NCBI GenBank assembly: GCA_019095985.1
Contig: CM032665.1
Location: forward strand, 42,951,148-43,015,147
Origin: Streblospio benedicti
Taxonomy: Eukaryota > Annelida > Polychaeta > Spionida > Spionidae
Direction: 5' to 3'
DNA length: 64,000 nucleotides
How positions within the stretch are numbered: position 1 is the stretch's first letter; the number at the start of each line of letters is the position of its first letter. Under the pieces are notes generated by a model that saw only the letters and a program-made list of their open reading frames with translations, made no database searches and was not told the DNA's origin. This document shows, piece after piece, positions 22,202-32,799 of the stretch. Position numbers and translations under genes: made by a program.

Positions 22202-24249
22202 AACATTCATCCCCAGTCCAACCACGAGCAATCAAAGCAGCCACACAATACGTGTACTCGCTTGAATTTTTTTTTTTTATGGCTCAGGGTGTCCATTGCA
22301 TCATCATCATTGCAAGTGTAATATTTGTACGATGAAGTACTTGATAGTGCACAGACAGAGGTCGACCTTTTTTTTGTTTAAATTTATTTGTGTGAATAAT
22401 ACTTTGCATGATTGTAATTTATAATTTATTTTGATGGATGTGATGTATATTGGTTGTACTACATTGAGAATTTAATATTTAACATTTTTTTTCTGGAGGA
22501 TGCTTTTACTAACTGACCTCTCTCCTAAAATCCGGTACTAGCAGGTGATTTGCGTTGCACAAATGCACCCTCACCTAACTATGCGTTCAAAGTGAACTGT
22601 GTTTGCACGTCATACCAGTCGGATAACGAAAAAGTGTGTCATATAAAGATTTTTTATTTTTTTTTACAGTATACTACTGCTTTTACTAGTTATTTACACA
22701 CATAACATTATTAACCTTATTTACACAAATAACAAGTACAGAGTTTTCTGAGGTAGACTAAGCAATATTCTACACAACTTGTTAAAGTATTTTTTGAAGC
22801 ACAATTCCCACAAGCACGTCTACAGTTAGCAAAAATCATCTAATTACTAATTTGCTTTTGAATGTTAGAAATTGTGAAATATCCATATCATATTGCCGTC
22901 CAATAACTCTGCAAAAACAATACAATAAATGAGGAAGCATATGTAAAGAATAAGAAAAATAACTAACATTACATTGTAACACTAACTGCATAATTATTAT
23001 ACCGGTACATATTTCTCCATACAGGTGATAACTATAGCAGTGTGATTTAAAAAAAAGCGCACTGTTCTAGTACATTTTATGACATGGTTTTCTAGGGTAT
23101 CAGAAAATTGTTGTTACATTGCCAGTGTCTCACCATGAATGCACCACCGATTACTTTTACTCATCCACATAATAAAAAACCATGCCATAACCAGTGCCAT
23201 AACGCATAAATAGTTCTACTACATTTGCAGAACATCCTAATGCAAAACTAAAATAAATTTGTCTACATGTAAGTTTGAAAAATCTCTCAATTTGTGGCTC
23301 TTTTTCGCCAATGTTATTTGAGATACAATGAGGCTGAAGAGCACAAAACAATATTACAACCAGTAATTATTTACACAACCTTGCGTACAGAATTCTTACC
23401 ATTTTCATTATTGTAAGACATAATTATCAAACAGGAAAACGTAAAAATCTCAAATAACCAAAAGCAGTTCTGCTGTGTTAAAGAACATCAACCAATTTAA
23501 TCAGGATCAGCTATACGTTGATCTGTATTGCAAGTCAATAATAATATTATACAGCAAAAATATAAAATATTGCATTATTCACCATTATAGTGATTAGATC
23601 ATAATTATAATCACATTAATTGTAATACATGACAAATTCGCTTGTTATTCATTATCATTGTAGGCATGCAACTTAGACCACATAATTACAAATCAAATGT
23701 TCTCGAACTGAACTATCTACAATTTAGAGTAACAAACATTACAATTTGTATGTCGACACTTACATGGGACCAGTCATACTTTGTAAATAATGTCACTACA
23801 AGACAAAGCATCGTGCTCTGCGGAAAAGTCATCTGCCCACTCATGCCATCCATATGTTGAATGTGTTTGTCCTGTGTGTAGTGTTTAAAAATGAAGTAAA
23901 CATACCACCAAAAACACCAATTTCATTGGCAAAAGACAACACACAATGTGCACATATCAATGCGTACACGACGAATAATTTCACACTGTGACGTATGTAC
24001 AAAATATACTAACTAAAAAAAATATACTAATGAAGAGACAAAATATGTTCCTGTATTTACATTACCAATCATGATTATCTACATTTCATAATCTCCATTC
24101 ATTGTAGTATTTTGAATCATATATATCATATCATATGTAGCAGTCAATTCTAATGCCATGATGTCCAAGTAAATCATACTTTGCTGGCATCCCGCTTGAT
24201 AAAACACATATCATTGTTCACAGTGCATGAAATATTGTCTAACCGCGAA
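22202..24249. other. Downstream flank of the Ikaros-like gene, AT-rich
   Basis: No independent gene seen. The part from 23546 is repeated after the gap at 27089. It probably includes the 3' untranslated region of the minus-strand zinc finger gene, but the polyadenylation site could not be fixed. Confidence 0.4.
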
Positions 24250-24981
24250 TTATTTCTTGGGACACTGCATGAAATGAGTGAGGAAGCCAAACTTATCAGG
24301 GAAGATTACCTGACAAAAATGACATTGATAAGGGTGGCGGTCTTCATGACACCCTTTATGAAGCACAAAAGTGCTGTATTCTGGAAAGATTATGTTGCAG
24401 CTCACACACCTATAGAGTTTGCCCTGTGATACCAAGGTATCTACAATCACCTGCGGATCCAGCCCAAACTTGGAGAAGACCTTTAGCAGCTCTATGCTGA
24501 GCGCAGAGGACCTGTTTTCAGCTGCAGCCAGCGGTTCCTGATGACCCTGAGCAGCAGCAGCTGCCTGGGCTGCGTGAAGGTCTATGGGCGGACCGGGCGG
24601 GGGTGTCTGTTGCTGACGGCCATCCCCTTGGAGGGCTCCACTGGTCGAAGGGTAGGCACCATACTGCCAAGTTGAGACTTGCTGCTGATCCATGCTTTTA
24701 AGCCTTTTTTGTCCAGTGTGAATTAGTTCGTGTGATTTATGGTTGGATTTTGATGAAAATCTTTTCCCACAGAATCGGCACGAGTAGGGCTTGTCCCCAG
24801 TGTGTATACGCACGTGTTTCACGAGATTTCCTTGATACCGTGTTGTGTAGGTGCAGTACTTGCAGCTTAATAATTTTGGCTGTCTTTCGACTCTGTTGTC
24901 CGCGGGGCTTTCTGAAGTAAACACCTCTTCTTCTTTAATATCAATGGCGGGAATTATCCCATTATCTTCGTCTTGGTTCAT
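24250..24981 (-). CDS. Ikaros/Hunchback-like C2H2 zinc finger transcription factor
   Basis: A 243-residue open frame. The N-terminus MNQDEDNGIIPAIDIKEEEV has a possible SUMO site (IKEE). Two C2H2 fingers follow at residues 40-60 (CKYCTYTT..HVRIH) and 68-88 (CRFCGKRF..HELIH), joined by TGDKP. A QP/Ala-rich spacer with a predicted helix (SIELLKVFSKFGLDPQ) leads to a C-terminal pair from residue 190: C-x2-C..LHKGCHEDRHPYQC, then C-x2-C..THFMQC, the last one C2HC. The GCH-x2-R-x-P-x2-C junction matches the dimerisation fingers of the Ikaros family and resembles Hunchback, so a nuclear DNA-binding dimer is inferred. Ikaros proper has three or four N-terminal fingers; here two are visible, so an upstream exon or a divergent member is possible. 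The start ATG is the first in frame; an upstream acceptor (CTGCGAG) cannot be excluded. Confidence 0.75.
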   Translation of the reverse strand: MNQDEDNGIIPAIDIKEEEVFTSESPADNRVERQPKLLSCKYCTYTTRYQGNLVKHVRIHTGDKPYSCRFCGKRFSSKSNHKSHELIHTGQKRLKSMDQQQVSTWQYGAYPSTSGALQGDGRQQQTPPPGPPIDLHAAQAAAAAQGHQEPLAAAENRSSALSIELLKVFSKFGLDPQVIVDTLVSQGKLYRCVSCNIIFPEYSTFVLHKGCHEDRHPYQCHFCQVIFPDKFGFLTHFMQCPKK

Positions 24982-25526
24982 CCTCGCAGCCCAATAAACA
25001 ACTGGTATCCAGGCTTATAGTTCTTTAGATGCTGGAACATTTTTACTCTGCTGAGTACATATTACTAACAGAATTACAAGTATAAATGCCTTATAATGGT
25101 GTATCTTTTTCGAAAATAGTATCACAATAACGATCTAGGCCAAAGTTATTTCAATATTTGATATGAAGATATAACAGCAATCCTCTTTCAATAGAAAAGA
25201 ATGTTTATTGATGCATGTTGATTTCAATTATATAATTTACAGGCATACATTAAAATCATGCAATCTTTAGAACATTATACATAGGATTATTCAGAAACAA
25301 GTCTTACAGCAAAGTGGTCATATTTATCTTTAGAATAGATTAAAACACAACGTTCTCATGTCAACGTTTGGTTTCGTGATAATATGGTACAAACTTGTTT
25401 AAAAATGTATTTCATCAGTTCCACAGATGCTTTATGACCCATTGAATTCAACAAAACCAAACACGACACTGAAACATTACTTGCTTTCCAAATATTTCAT
25501 TTGGGAACGACCTCGATCACAGTTGA

Positions 25527-25540
25527 TGACGTCACGGAAG
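25527..25540. promoter_or_regulatory. CRE plus ETS-like motif upstream of the Ikaros-like gene
   Basis: TGACGTCA at 25527-25534 is followed directly by CGGAAG, the full CREB/ATF palindrome and an ETS core. It sits about 550 bases upstream of the minus-strand zinc finger start codon, a reasonable promoter position. It is a motif match only. Confidence 0.35.
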
Positions 25541-25938
25541 GATATGAACTATTTTTTAGACTCGACCAGCATCATGATCATACATGAGAACGTTATGATA
25601 TAACTTATTTATTATAAAAACGAAGCAGACACTCGTTGAGTGTGGACAGAGGTAGTATTTGATCAAAATTGGTGCTTTATTATTAAGTATTAGGTTTGTG
25701 GCTGAATAGTATTAAAATTCTGATCCATTTAAGATCCGTATGAATGGCAATATGTCTGTTGTCCTTGAATGAGTTCATCGTGTTGGAATACATATATATA
25801 CATTATTTAGTTCATCTTTACACAACACAAACACAATTTACTGTTGCCATTTTCAAAGCATCTCTGCGCATGTCAAGCCCAATGGGCAATTCATGGTGGA
25901 ATCCGCGTAGAAAGGAAGCATCTTTTTACACGTGGATA

Positions 25939-26085
25939 TTAGGTGGAAATGTGGGGGTATTTTAGGTGGAAATGTGGGTGTATTTTAGGGGGAAATGTGG
26001 GGGTATTTTAGGTAGAAATGAAGGGGTATTTCTGGTAGAAATGTGGGGGGTTTATGGTGGAAATCTGGTGGTATTTCTGGGGTAT
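25939..26085 (+). repeat. Minisatellite, unit about 23 bp
   Basis: Five to six imperfect units of AGGTGGAAATGTGGGGG plus TATTTT. The open frame across it follows from the repeat and is not evidence of a gene. Confidence 0.85.
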
Positions 26086-26318
26086 TTTACTATTCTTTTC
26101 TACGTGGAATATTCACTTTATATCCACCATACTTTTTGCTGTGGAATATGAATAAAACATAGTAAATGAATTGTAATTTGTCCATTTATTTAGACTTTTA
26201 CTCACTATTATACAAATATTCAATATGTAGTAACATTAACAAAAAATAAATGTTATTCAAATAATACAACTAAAAATTTCAACACGTGTTAGAGGTCAAT
26301 GGTCTAGAATTTTTCAAT

Positions 26319-26406
26319 CACAAATAACTGGGTTACGTTTTAACACGAATTGAACTTTGGTCTAGAACATGACACGCGCTAATAAAACGTAACCCAGTTA
26401 TTTGTG
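26319..26406. repeat. Foldback with perfect 24-bp arms (copy 1)
   Basis: Arm 26319-26342 starts CACAAATAACTGGGTTACG and arm 26383-26406 is its exact reverse complement, around a 40-base loop. Outer words CACGTGTTAGAGG and GACACGCGCTAATA hint at a longer imperfect palindrome. It is a probable palindromic MITE, shared with the duplicate at 28645. Confidence 0.8.
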
Positions 26407-26888
26407 TTTAGCTATAATTAATTTTTAACTTTATTGATTATATGTTTCCAAAAATAGTGGTCTAACATTTGAATTAAACTTGGTTAATTACATACCTTAT
26501 ATTTCCTGGTATGTATATTTTATTCATAACGGTCTCGGGTTTGTCTGCTGTATAGAGAAGTATGATATGTTATTTGCAAGATGTTTTTTCTGCCCACTTC
26601 CACCATCCGACAATAATACCATAGCATCAGGCAATCAAAAACAACATAAAACAAACAAAAATATATATTATACTGCTTACATGCCAGAAAACGCTCAGAA
26701 ATGTCCTTGAAAAACTTGTTTTCAAAGACATGCGAATTTTTAGCGTGAATGTCGCATGATACATCGTGCAGACGTAACTGCTTCGGTATATCCTTATAAA
26801 GTCGGTTTATGTAGTATCCGCTGCGTGAATTCGTGTGTAGGTTAGTTTATTATATCCACAAAAAATCAATCATTTACACAATTATTTC

Positions 26889-26988
26889 ACTCAGGCCACT
26901 CAGCACGACTTCCATGAAGAGGAGAAAGATGGCACCATGCCGTTCCTAGACACGTTAATAGTTAGGAAAGCAGATAATACTGTGAAAC
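26889..26988 (+). mobile_element. Penelope-like element fragment, cut by the assembly gap
   Basis: Reads like the end of a Penelope reverse transcriptase (TMPFLDTLIVRKADN) and is the duplicate of the start of the longer fragment at 29262. It ends at the N run. Confidence 0.6.
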
Positions 26989-27088
26989 NNNNNNNNNNNN
27001 NNNNNNNNNNNNNNNNNNNNNNNNNNNNNNNNNNNNNNNNNNNNNNNNNNNNNNNNNNNNNNNNNNNNNNNNNNNNNNNNNNNNNNNN
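26989..27088. other. Assembly gap (100 N)
   Basis: A run of exactly 100 N, the usual placeholder length. Sequence after it restarts at a point homologous to 23546, well before the gap. Confidence 1.
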
Positions 27089-27780
27089 ATTATACAGCAA
27101 AAATATAAAATATTGCATTATTCACCATTATAGTGATTAGATCATAATTATAATCACATTAATTGTAAAACATGACAAATTCGCTTGTTATTCATTATCA
27201 TTGTAGGCATGCAACTTAGACCACATAATTACAAATCAAATGTTCTCGAACTGAACTATCTACAATTTAGAGTAACAAACATTACAATTTGTATGTCGAC
27301 ACTTACATGGGACCAGTCATACTTTGTAAATAATGTCACTACAAGACAAAGCATCGTGCTCTGCGGAAAAGTCATTTGCCCACTCATGCCATCCATATGT
27401 TGAATGTGTTTGTCCTGTGTGTAGTGTTTAAAAATGAAGTAAACATACCACCAAAAAACACCAATTTCATTGGGAAAAAGACAACACACAATGTGCACAT
27501 ATCAATGAGTACACGACGAATAATTTCACACTGTGACGTATGTACAAAATATACTAAATGAAGAGACAAAATATGTTCCTGTATTTACATACCAATCATG
27601 ATTATCTACATTTCATAATCTCCATTCATTGTAGTATTTTGAATCATATATATATATCATATCATATGTAGAAGTCAATTCTAATGCCATGATGTCCAAG
27701 TAAATCATACTTTTTTGGCATCCCATTTGATAAAACACATATCATTGTTCACAGTGCACAAAATATTGTCTAACCGCGAA

Positions 27781-28457
27781 TTATTTTTGGGACACTGCAT
27801 GAAATGAGTGAGGAAGCCAAACTTATCAGGGAAGATTACCTGACAAAATGACATTGAAAAGGGTGGCGGTTTCATGACACCCTTTATGAAGCACAAAAAG
27901 TGCTGTATTCTGGAAAAGATTATGTTGCAGCTTTCACACCTATAGAGTTTGCCCTGTGATACCAAGGTATCTACAATCACCAGCGGATCCAGCCCAAACT
28001 TGGAGAAGACCTTTAGCAGCTCTATGCTGAGCGCAGAGGACCTGTTTTCATCTGCAGCCAGCGCCATTGGGTGCCCTGATGACCCTGAGCAGCAGCAGCT
28101 GCCTGCCACTGCGTGAAGGTCTATGTAGGCGTACCGGGCGGGGCGTCTGTTGCTGACATGCCATCCCTTTGAGGGCTCCACTGGTCGAAGGATTGGCACC
28201 ATCCTGCCAAAGATTGCTGCTGATCCATGCTTTTCCCCAGTGTGAATTAGTTCGTGTGATTTATGGTTGCACAGAATCGGCCCTTTTTGTGTATACGCAC
28301 GTGTGAATTTCCTTGAGTTCGTGTTGTGTAGGTGCAGTACTTGCAGTTAATAATTTTGGCTGTCTTTTGACTCTGTTGTCCTTTTTTCTGAAGTAAACAC
28401 CTCTTCTTCTTTAATATCAATGGCGGGAATTATCCCATTATCTTCGTCTTGGTTCAT
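27781..28457 (-). pseudogene. Degraded duplicate of the Ikaros-like zinc finger gene
   Basis: Homologous to 24250-24981 from start codon (CAT at 28455-28457) to stop. The C-terminal part still reads SSALSIELLKVFSKFGLDP and LVSQGKLYRC, but many small length changes break the frame: both C-terminal fingers are shifted and the two N-terminal fingers have lost blocks including the TGDKP linker. If this copy is an assembly artefact the lesions are consensus errors rather than biology. Confidence 0.7.
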
Positions 28458-28644
28458 CCTCGCAGCCCAATAAACAACTGGTATCCAGGGTTATATTTCT
28501 TTAGATGCTGGAACATTTTTACTCTGCTGAGTACATATTACAAAAAGAATTACAAGTATAAATGCCTTAAATTGGTGTGTTTTTTCTCGAAAATACTAAA
28601 AATTTCAACACGTGTTAGAGGTCAATGGTCTGGAATTTTCCAAT

Positions 28645-28732
28645 CACAAATAACTGGGCTACGTTTTAACACGAATTGAACTTTGGTCTAGAACATGACA
28701 CGCGCTAATAAAACGTAACCCAGTTATTTGTG
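28645..28732. repeat. Foldback with 24-bp arms (copy 2)
   Basis: Same element as 26319-26406; arms 28645-28668 and 28709-28732, with one mismatch (GGGCTACG against GGGTTACG). The right flank has an extra stretch (GATACGCACCAGAAAATA) not present in copy 1. Confidence 0.75.
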
Positions 28733-29261
28733 TCTAGCTATAATTATTATTGGATTTTACAAAATAGATACGCACCAGAAAATATATGCATATTTTTAAC
28801 TTTATTGATTATACTTTCCCAAAAATAGTGATCTAACATTTGAATTAAACTTCGTTACTTACATACCTTATATTTCCTGGTACGTATATTTTATTCATAA
28901 CGGTCTCGGGTTTGTCTGCTGTATAGCGAAGTATGATATGTTATTTTGCAAGATGTTTTTCTGCCACTTCCCACCATCCGACAATAATACCATAGCATCA
29001 GGCAATCAAAAACAACATAAAACAAACAAAAATATATATTATAATGCTTACATGCCAGAAAATGCTCAGAAATGTCCAGAAAACTTGTTTTCAAAGACAT
29101 GCGAATTTTAGCGTGAATATCGCATGACACATCGTGCAGACGTAACTGTGCTTCAGTATATCCTTATAAAGTCGGTTTATGTGGTATCCGCCGTGTGAAT
29201 TCGTGTAGGTTAGTTTATTATATCCACAAAAATCAATCATTTACAAAATTATTTCACTCAG

Positions 29262-30240
29262 GCCACTCAGCACGACTTCCATGAAGAGGAGAAAGATGGC
29301 ACCATGCCGTTCCTAGACATGTTAATAGTTAGGAAAGCAGATAATACTGTGAAACTACTTGTATATAAAAAAAGACCCACACAGACCAGTACCTACATTT
29401 CTTGTCTCACCACCCATTGCAACACAAGCTAGGTGTGATCAGGACCCTACTCGACAGGTGCAATGACATACCGTAGTGACAGAGACAGGAGATAGACAGA
29501 AAGAGGAAGAACACATAGTAGAGGCTCTAACTAAATGTGGTTACCCAAGAGGGTCCTTTGAAAAGGTGAAAGCACAGATAGAAAAGAAGAAGGAAGGAGG
29601 AAAGGACAAGAGAAAGAAAAAGAATAAGGACTCAGCAGGCTCCAAAGGATTAGTCATCTTACCTTACGTAAAAGGGGTAACAGAGGGTATTTCACGTATC
29701 CTCAATAAGCACCAAGTGTCTAAAGCGGTGAAGCCCCTACAGACCATCAGGAACATTCTCGTTCACCCTAAGGACAAATAGGATAAGCTAGAGAAATGTG
29801 AAGTGGTGTACAAAATTCCCTGTAAGTCTTGCAAGAGTGTGTATGTTGGGGAAACTGGCAGAAAACTGGACACCCGTGTAAAAGAACACATGAAGGAAGT
29901 GGAGCAGAACAGTGGGGGATCTTTCACCAGAGCAGCGAGGAAAGAATCTCTCACCCAGATCAACAAGAGTGCGATCACAGACCATGTAAAACAGAACAAT
30001 CACGAGATAGACTGGGAGGAAGTGAGTGTACTGGATAGGGAGGGGTATTGGAGAACAAGAACCATCAGGGAGGCGATAAAGATACGAGGACAGAAGCAGG
30101 TCATGAACCGAGACGAGGGGGCCTTTCATCTCTCTCACGTGTACGACCCGATTTTCAGCATCGGAAGTCGTGCTGAGTGACCTTGACATGCGCAGAGATG
30201 TTGTGAAATGGCAACAGAAGTTGCCGAAACTGTCAACGGT
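29262..30240 (+). mobile_element. Penelope-like retroelement, 5'-truncated and broken
   Basis: Parts in order: the C-terminal end of the reverse transcriptase (MPFLDMLIVRKADN, then the VYKKRPTQT patch), a connector ending in PLQTIRNILVHPKDK, and a GIY-YIG endonuclease domain at about 29803-30180 recognised by VVYKIPCKSCKSVYVGETGR, TRVKEHMKEV and the C-terminal YDPIFSIGSR. The IPC-x2-C-x3-YVGETGR arrangement is diagnostic of Penelope-like endonucleases. Most of the reverse transcriptase is missing, and the remainder has several interruptions, so it is not active. The endonuclease half is still open, suggesting moderate age. The downstream GTTGCCGAAACTGTC word is typical of Penelope 3' ends. 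Confidence 0.85.
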
Positions 30241-30780
30241 AAATTATGTTTGTGTTGTGTAAAGATGAATTAAATAATGTATAAATATGTCTGTTGGTTT
30301 GTTGGTAAAAAAAAATCGATTTAAAATATTTCTAATGATGTCGACACCGGTAGAGTGTGTTATCATTGTGATCCCATTTGGTTCATTTCTCTGTTTCGAA
30401 GAAAATGTCACATTCAGACAGGACGTGCATCATCTTACCATGAATCATAAATCAATGTGAGTACAACAATTTCCGCCTATACCGCATGCACACGTTGGTA
30501 GTCTCACCGAATCAGGCGTCGTCACGCATGAGCAAGTACAGTGTAGATACTGACTAGGTGTGCATATTCAGATAAAAGCTCATAGCTTTATTTTGTAAGG
30601 TATATATAGATGCACCCTCAGGGACTGTGGTAAACTTGTGAGTGTATGGAATAGGATACAGTCCGTTTCAAAGGTGAAATCGAACCTGTCTATCAGCACA
30701 TGTGTCTCCAGCGAGCTCTGACGTCAGCTCAGGTGGGCGCAACGTGCGTGCATGAAAAAACAGTAACCCTACCCCTGAAA
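30241..30780. other. Intergenic, no gene seen
   Basis: AT-rich with no recognisable feature. Confidence 0.35.
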
Positions 30781-30783
30781 CAT

Positions 30784-30960
30784 ACAGTAGAAACTGCAAG
30801 TAATGTCACCCATATAAAGGGACTACCTGTGATAAGACCACCATTCACGACCCCAAGTATTCATAAGGAGATCAAAATGAGCCAATGCAATGAAACCAAC
30901 TCTCTAACAGGACCACTTGTGGCCAGTCTCGGGGTGGTCCTAATAGAAAGGTCCTGCTGT
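30784..30960 (-). mobile_element. ACAGTAGAACCTC-family MITE, diverged
   Basis: Starts ACAGTAGAAACTGCAAG and ends GAAAGGTCCTGCTGTG, with GGACCACTTGTGG and ACGACCCCAAGTATTCATA inside, matching the family read in reverse. Confidence 0.65.
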
Positions 30961-31099
30961 GCACCCATCATAACCATTGATTGTCGTGATGCAGGGCAAT
31001 AACAGCAGGAGATCGCCTATCACACGGCTGCCGATGAGCCTGTGCTGTGTTCCGGGTGATTATGTGTCTGCGCACGCAATGGGTTGAGTTGGTGTCACA

Positions 31100-31113
31100 G
31101 TTGTCATGGCAAC
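31100..31113. promoter_or_regulatory. RFX X-box-like palindrome
   Basis: GTTGTCATGGCAAC differs at one position from the RFX palindrome GTTRCCATGGYAAC. It lies in a GC-richer block (30990-31150) within AT-rich DNA and no gene start is known nearby, so at most it suggests a distal element. Confidence 0.35.
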
Positions 31114-31271
31114 GCTGGTTCTGGCCTCTAGCCGGCTGAATGTGATGCACGATACATTCACAACTTTAGTGTTGTGTGCACTGTGACAGTTTCACTGAGA
31201 TTATATAGAATGCATTTACCATTGTACAAGGATAATATCAGTTACGGACTCACATCAATGATATATCAATA

Positions 31272-31441
31272 GTACAGTAGAACCTCTCTATTAAGACCAC
31301 TTGTGGGACCAACTTAAAGTGGTCTCAATGGCGAGGTGGTCTGATTATATGGAGGTTCAATTGCACTCATTTTGAAGGATTGGGGACCGAGAACAGTGGT
31401 CTTATTATAGAGGTGGTCTTAATTGGAGGTTGTACCGTATA
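31272..31441 (+). mobile_element. ACAGTAGAACCTC-family MITE, best-preserved copy
   Basis: Left end ACAGTAGAACCTCTCTATTA and right end TCTTAATTGGAGGTTGTACC form terminal inverted repeats of about 25-28 bp. Length is about 170 bp, with no coding sequence. This copy defines the family consensus used for the other entries. Confidence 0.8.
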
Positions 31442-32604
31442 ATGTTACACTTTTTTATATTTGGCTAGGATCTGTGAAATTAGACCAGGCTACAGGCTGC
31501 ACTCTGCGAACCTATTTTGTCCAATAAATCCAGGATCCAGGTGTAGCAGTAACATTACAAGGACATTGATACCAGGCTATGTGTACATGCACTGTACACA
31601 CGCACGTGTCATTTTACACCTAGTCTGTAGGTAGAGTTTCGGCTAGCACATGTACGCCCCGTCACTTTACTTATTAGACGGTATAATTGGTTTAAAGATA
31701 TTTACAAAAAGCAAGATGTGTGTCGTCTTAGGCATCAGTGTCGTCTGAGCATTGTTCACGCATGCGCTCTACTACGTAAACACGTCCATGCGGACAACTT
31801 TTATATGGACACTTTTCACATCTACCATTCTCCACATATAATCTACATATTTCATTTATAAAACGAACCCCTTTCATCTCTAAGGACACCTGTCTGATGT
31901 GGACACTTTTCACTTCTCCCTGAGGTGTCCACAGAACCCAGTAACCCTACTGTCGTCTGTGAAACCATCGATTGCTAGCTGTAGTGATTACGCTGCCAAA
32001 CAGAGGCATTACCGAGCAGGCGTAAAAGATGAATGGCTAATCCATACCTCATAATCCACTGGTCTAACACCTATAGCAAGAAATCGATGCTTATGTGGTA
32101 GAAAGGTGTCTGCTTTGTGTTTGGCCATTAAACATCGTCTATCAGCCGATAGGCCTGTCCCATTGGGTCTGGAAGTTACCAAGGGGGATCGGTGGCGTTT
32201 CTGGCTCTTATCTTTAAATGGCCATGTTTGTTGTGATGTTTGTATCTCAGTAATGTTGGTCAGCTGTTAGGTGTCGTGGTCATTTAGTATTGAATCGCTG
32301 CCTTGTGACGTTCGTCCTTGTACATTGTGTTTGCAAACAAACAAACAAACAACACAAAATTGCAATAATAGCAGCAAAGCAATATATTCATCGCACGTTA
32401 AAAAGTAATGCCTCTTGTTGCATCAAATGAAACTTGATGTGAAGCACACAGCCATCATTGTTAGTGATGGGGCGCGGGGACAAATGGAGACAAGTGTGAG
32501 GAGAAGGTCAAGCCGCCAAGACACGCACATGGCGCATTAGTGAGGTGAGCAGATCTCCTGGTTCTCTTTACATTTTTCACACCACCCACACATTTTCTCA
32601 CGTC
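31442..32604. other. Intergenic, repeat fragment and possible control blocks, no gene
   Basis: 31790-31935 repeats GGACACTTTTCAC and GGTGTCCACAG words and looks like another degenerate interspersed repeat. 32030-32230 and 32455-32540 are of mixed composition (CAGCCGATAGGCCTG, GGCGCATTAGTGAGG) and could be conserved elements; 32336-32352 is a short AAAC repeat. No exon supported. Confidence 0.35.
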
Positions 32605-32607
32605 TCT

Positions 32608-32645
32608 GTTTGTTGTTGTTGTTTGTTGTTGTTTGTTGTTGTTGT

Positions 32646-32709
<64 letters not shown>
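32608..32709 (+). repeat. GTT/GTTT tract followed by (GCT)n, about 18.7 units
   Basis: TTG/TTTG repeats run into an uninterrupted CTG-type triplet repeat at 32654-32709 (56 bases). In the minus frame it would read poly-glutamine, but there is no supported exon around it. Confidence 0.97.
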
Positions 32710-32710
<1 letters not shown>

Positions 32711-32799
32711 CACCTACCCTCGCACCTGCCATCTTATTCGTGGTGGTCCTTGTAGTTTCGTCGTCATTGTAGTGATTGTAGTTGTATAGATGCACAGCT

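Larger units (their letters stand above)
25122..26267. other. 1.15-kb segment present in copy 1 and absent from copy 2
   Basis: When the region is compared with its duplicate after the gap, copy 2 jumps from CGAAAATA directly to CTAAAAATTTCAACACG. The extra segment here contains the CRE/ETS cluster and a minisatellite. No terminal repeats or coding frame were recognised, so an insertion in one copy and a deletion in the other are equally possible. Confidence 0.6.
27089..29360. repeat. Second copy of 23546-26988 (probable allelic or misassembled duplicate)
   Basis: From the first base after the gap the sequence follows 23546 onward at high identity, through the zinc finger gene, the foldback and the start of the Penelope-like fragment, except for the 1.15-kb absence described at 25122-26267. 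Many differences are single-base length changes in homopolymers and short losses inside the coding region, as expected from a lower-quality haplotype contig; an old true duplication would also fit. Confidence 0.8.

Noticed and set aside
30186-30300. Hammerhead ribozyme after the Penelope-like element
   Set aside because: Some Penelope-like elements carry such motifs, but the CTGATGA core was not found here.
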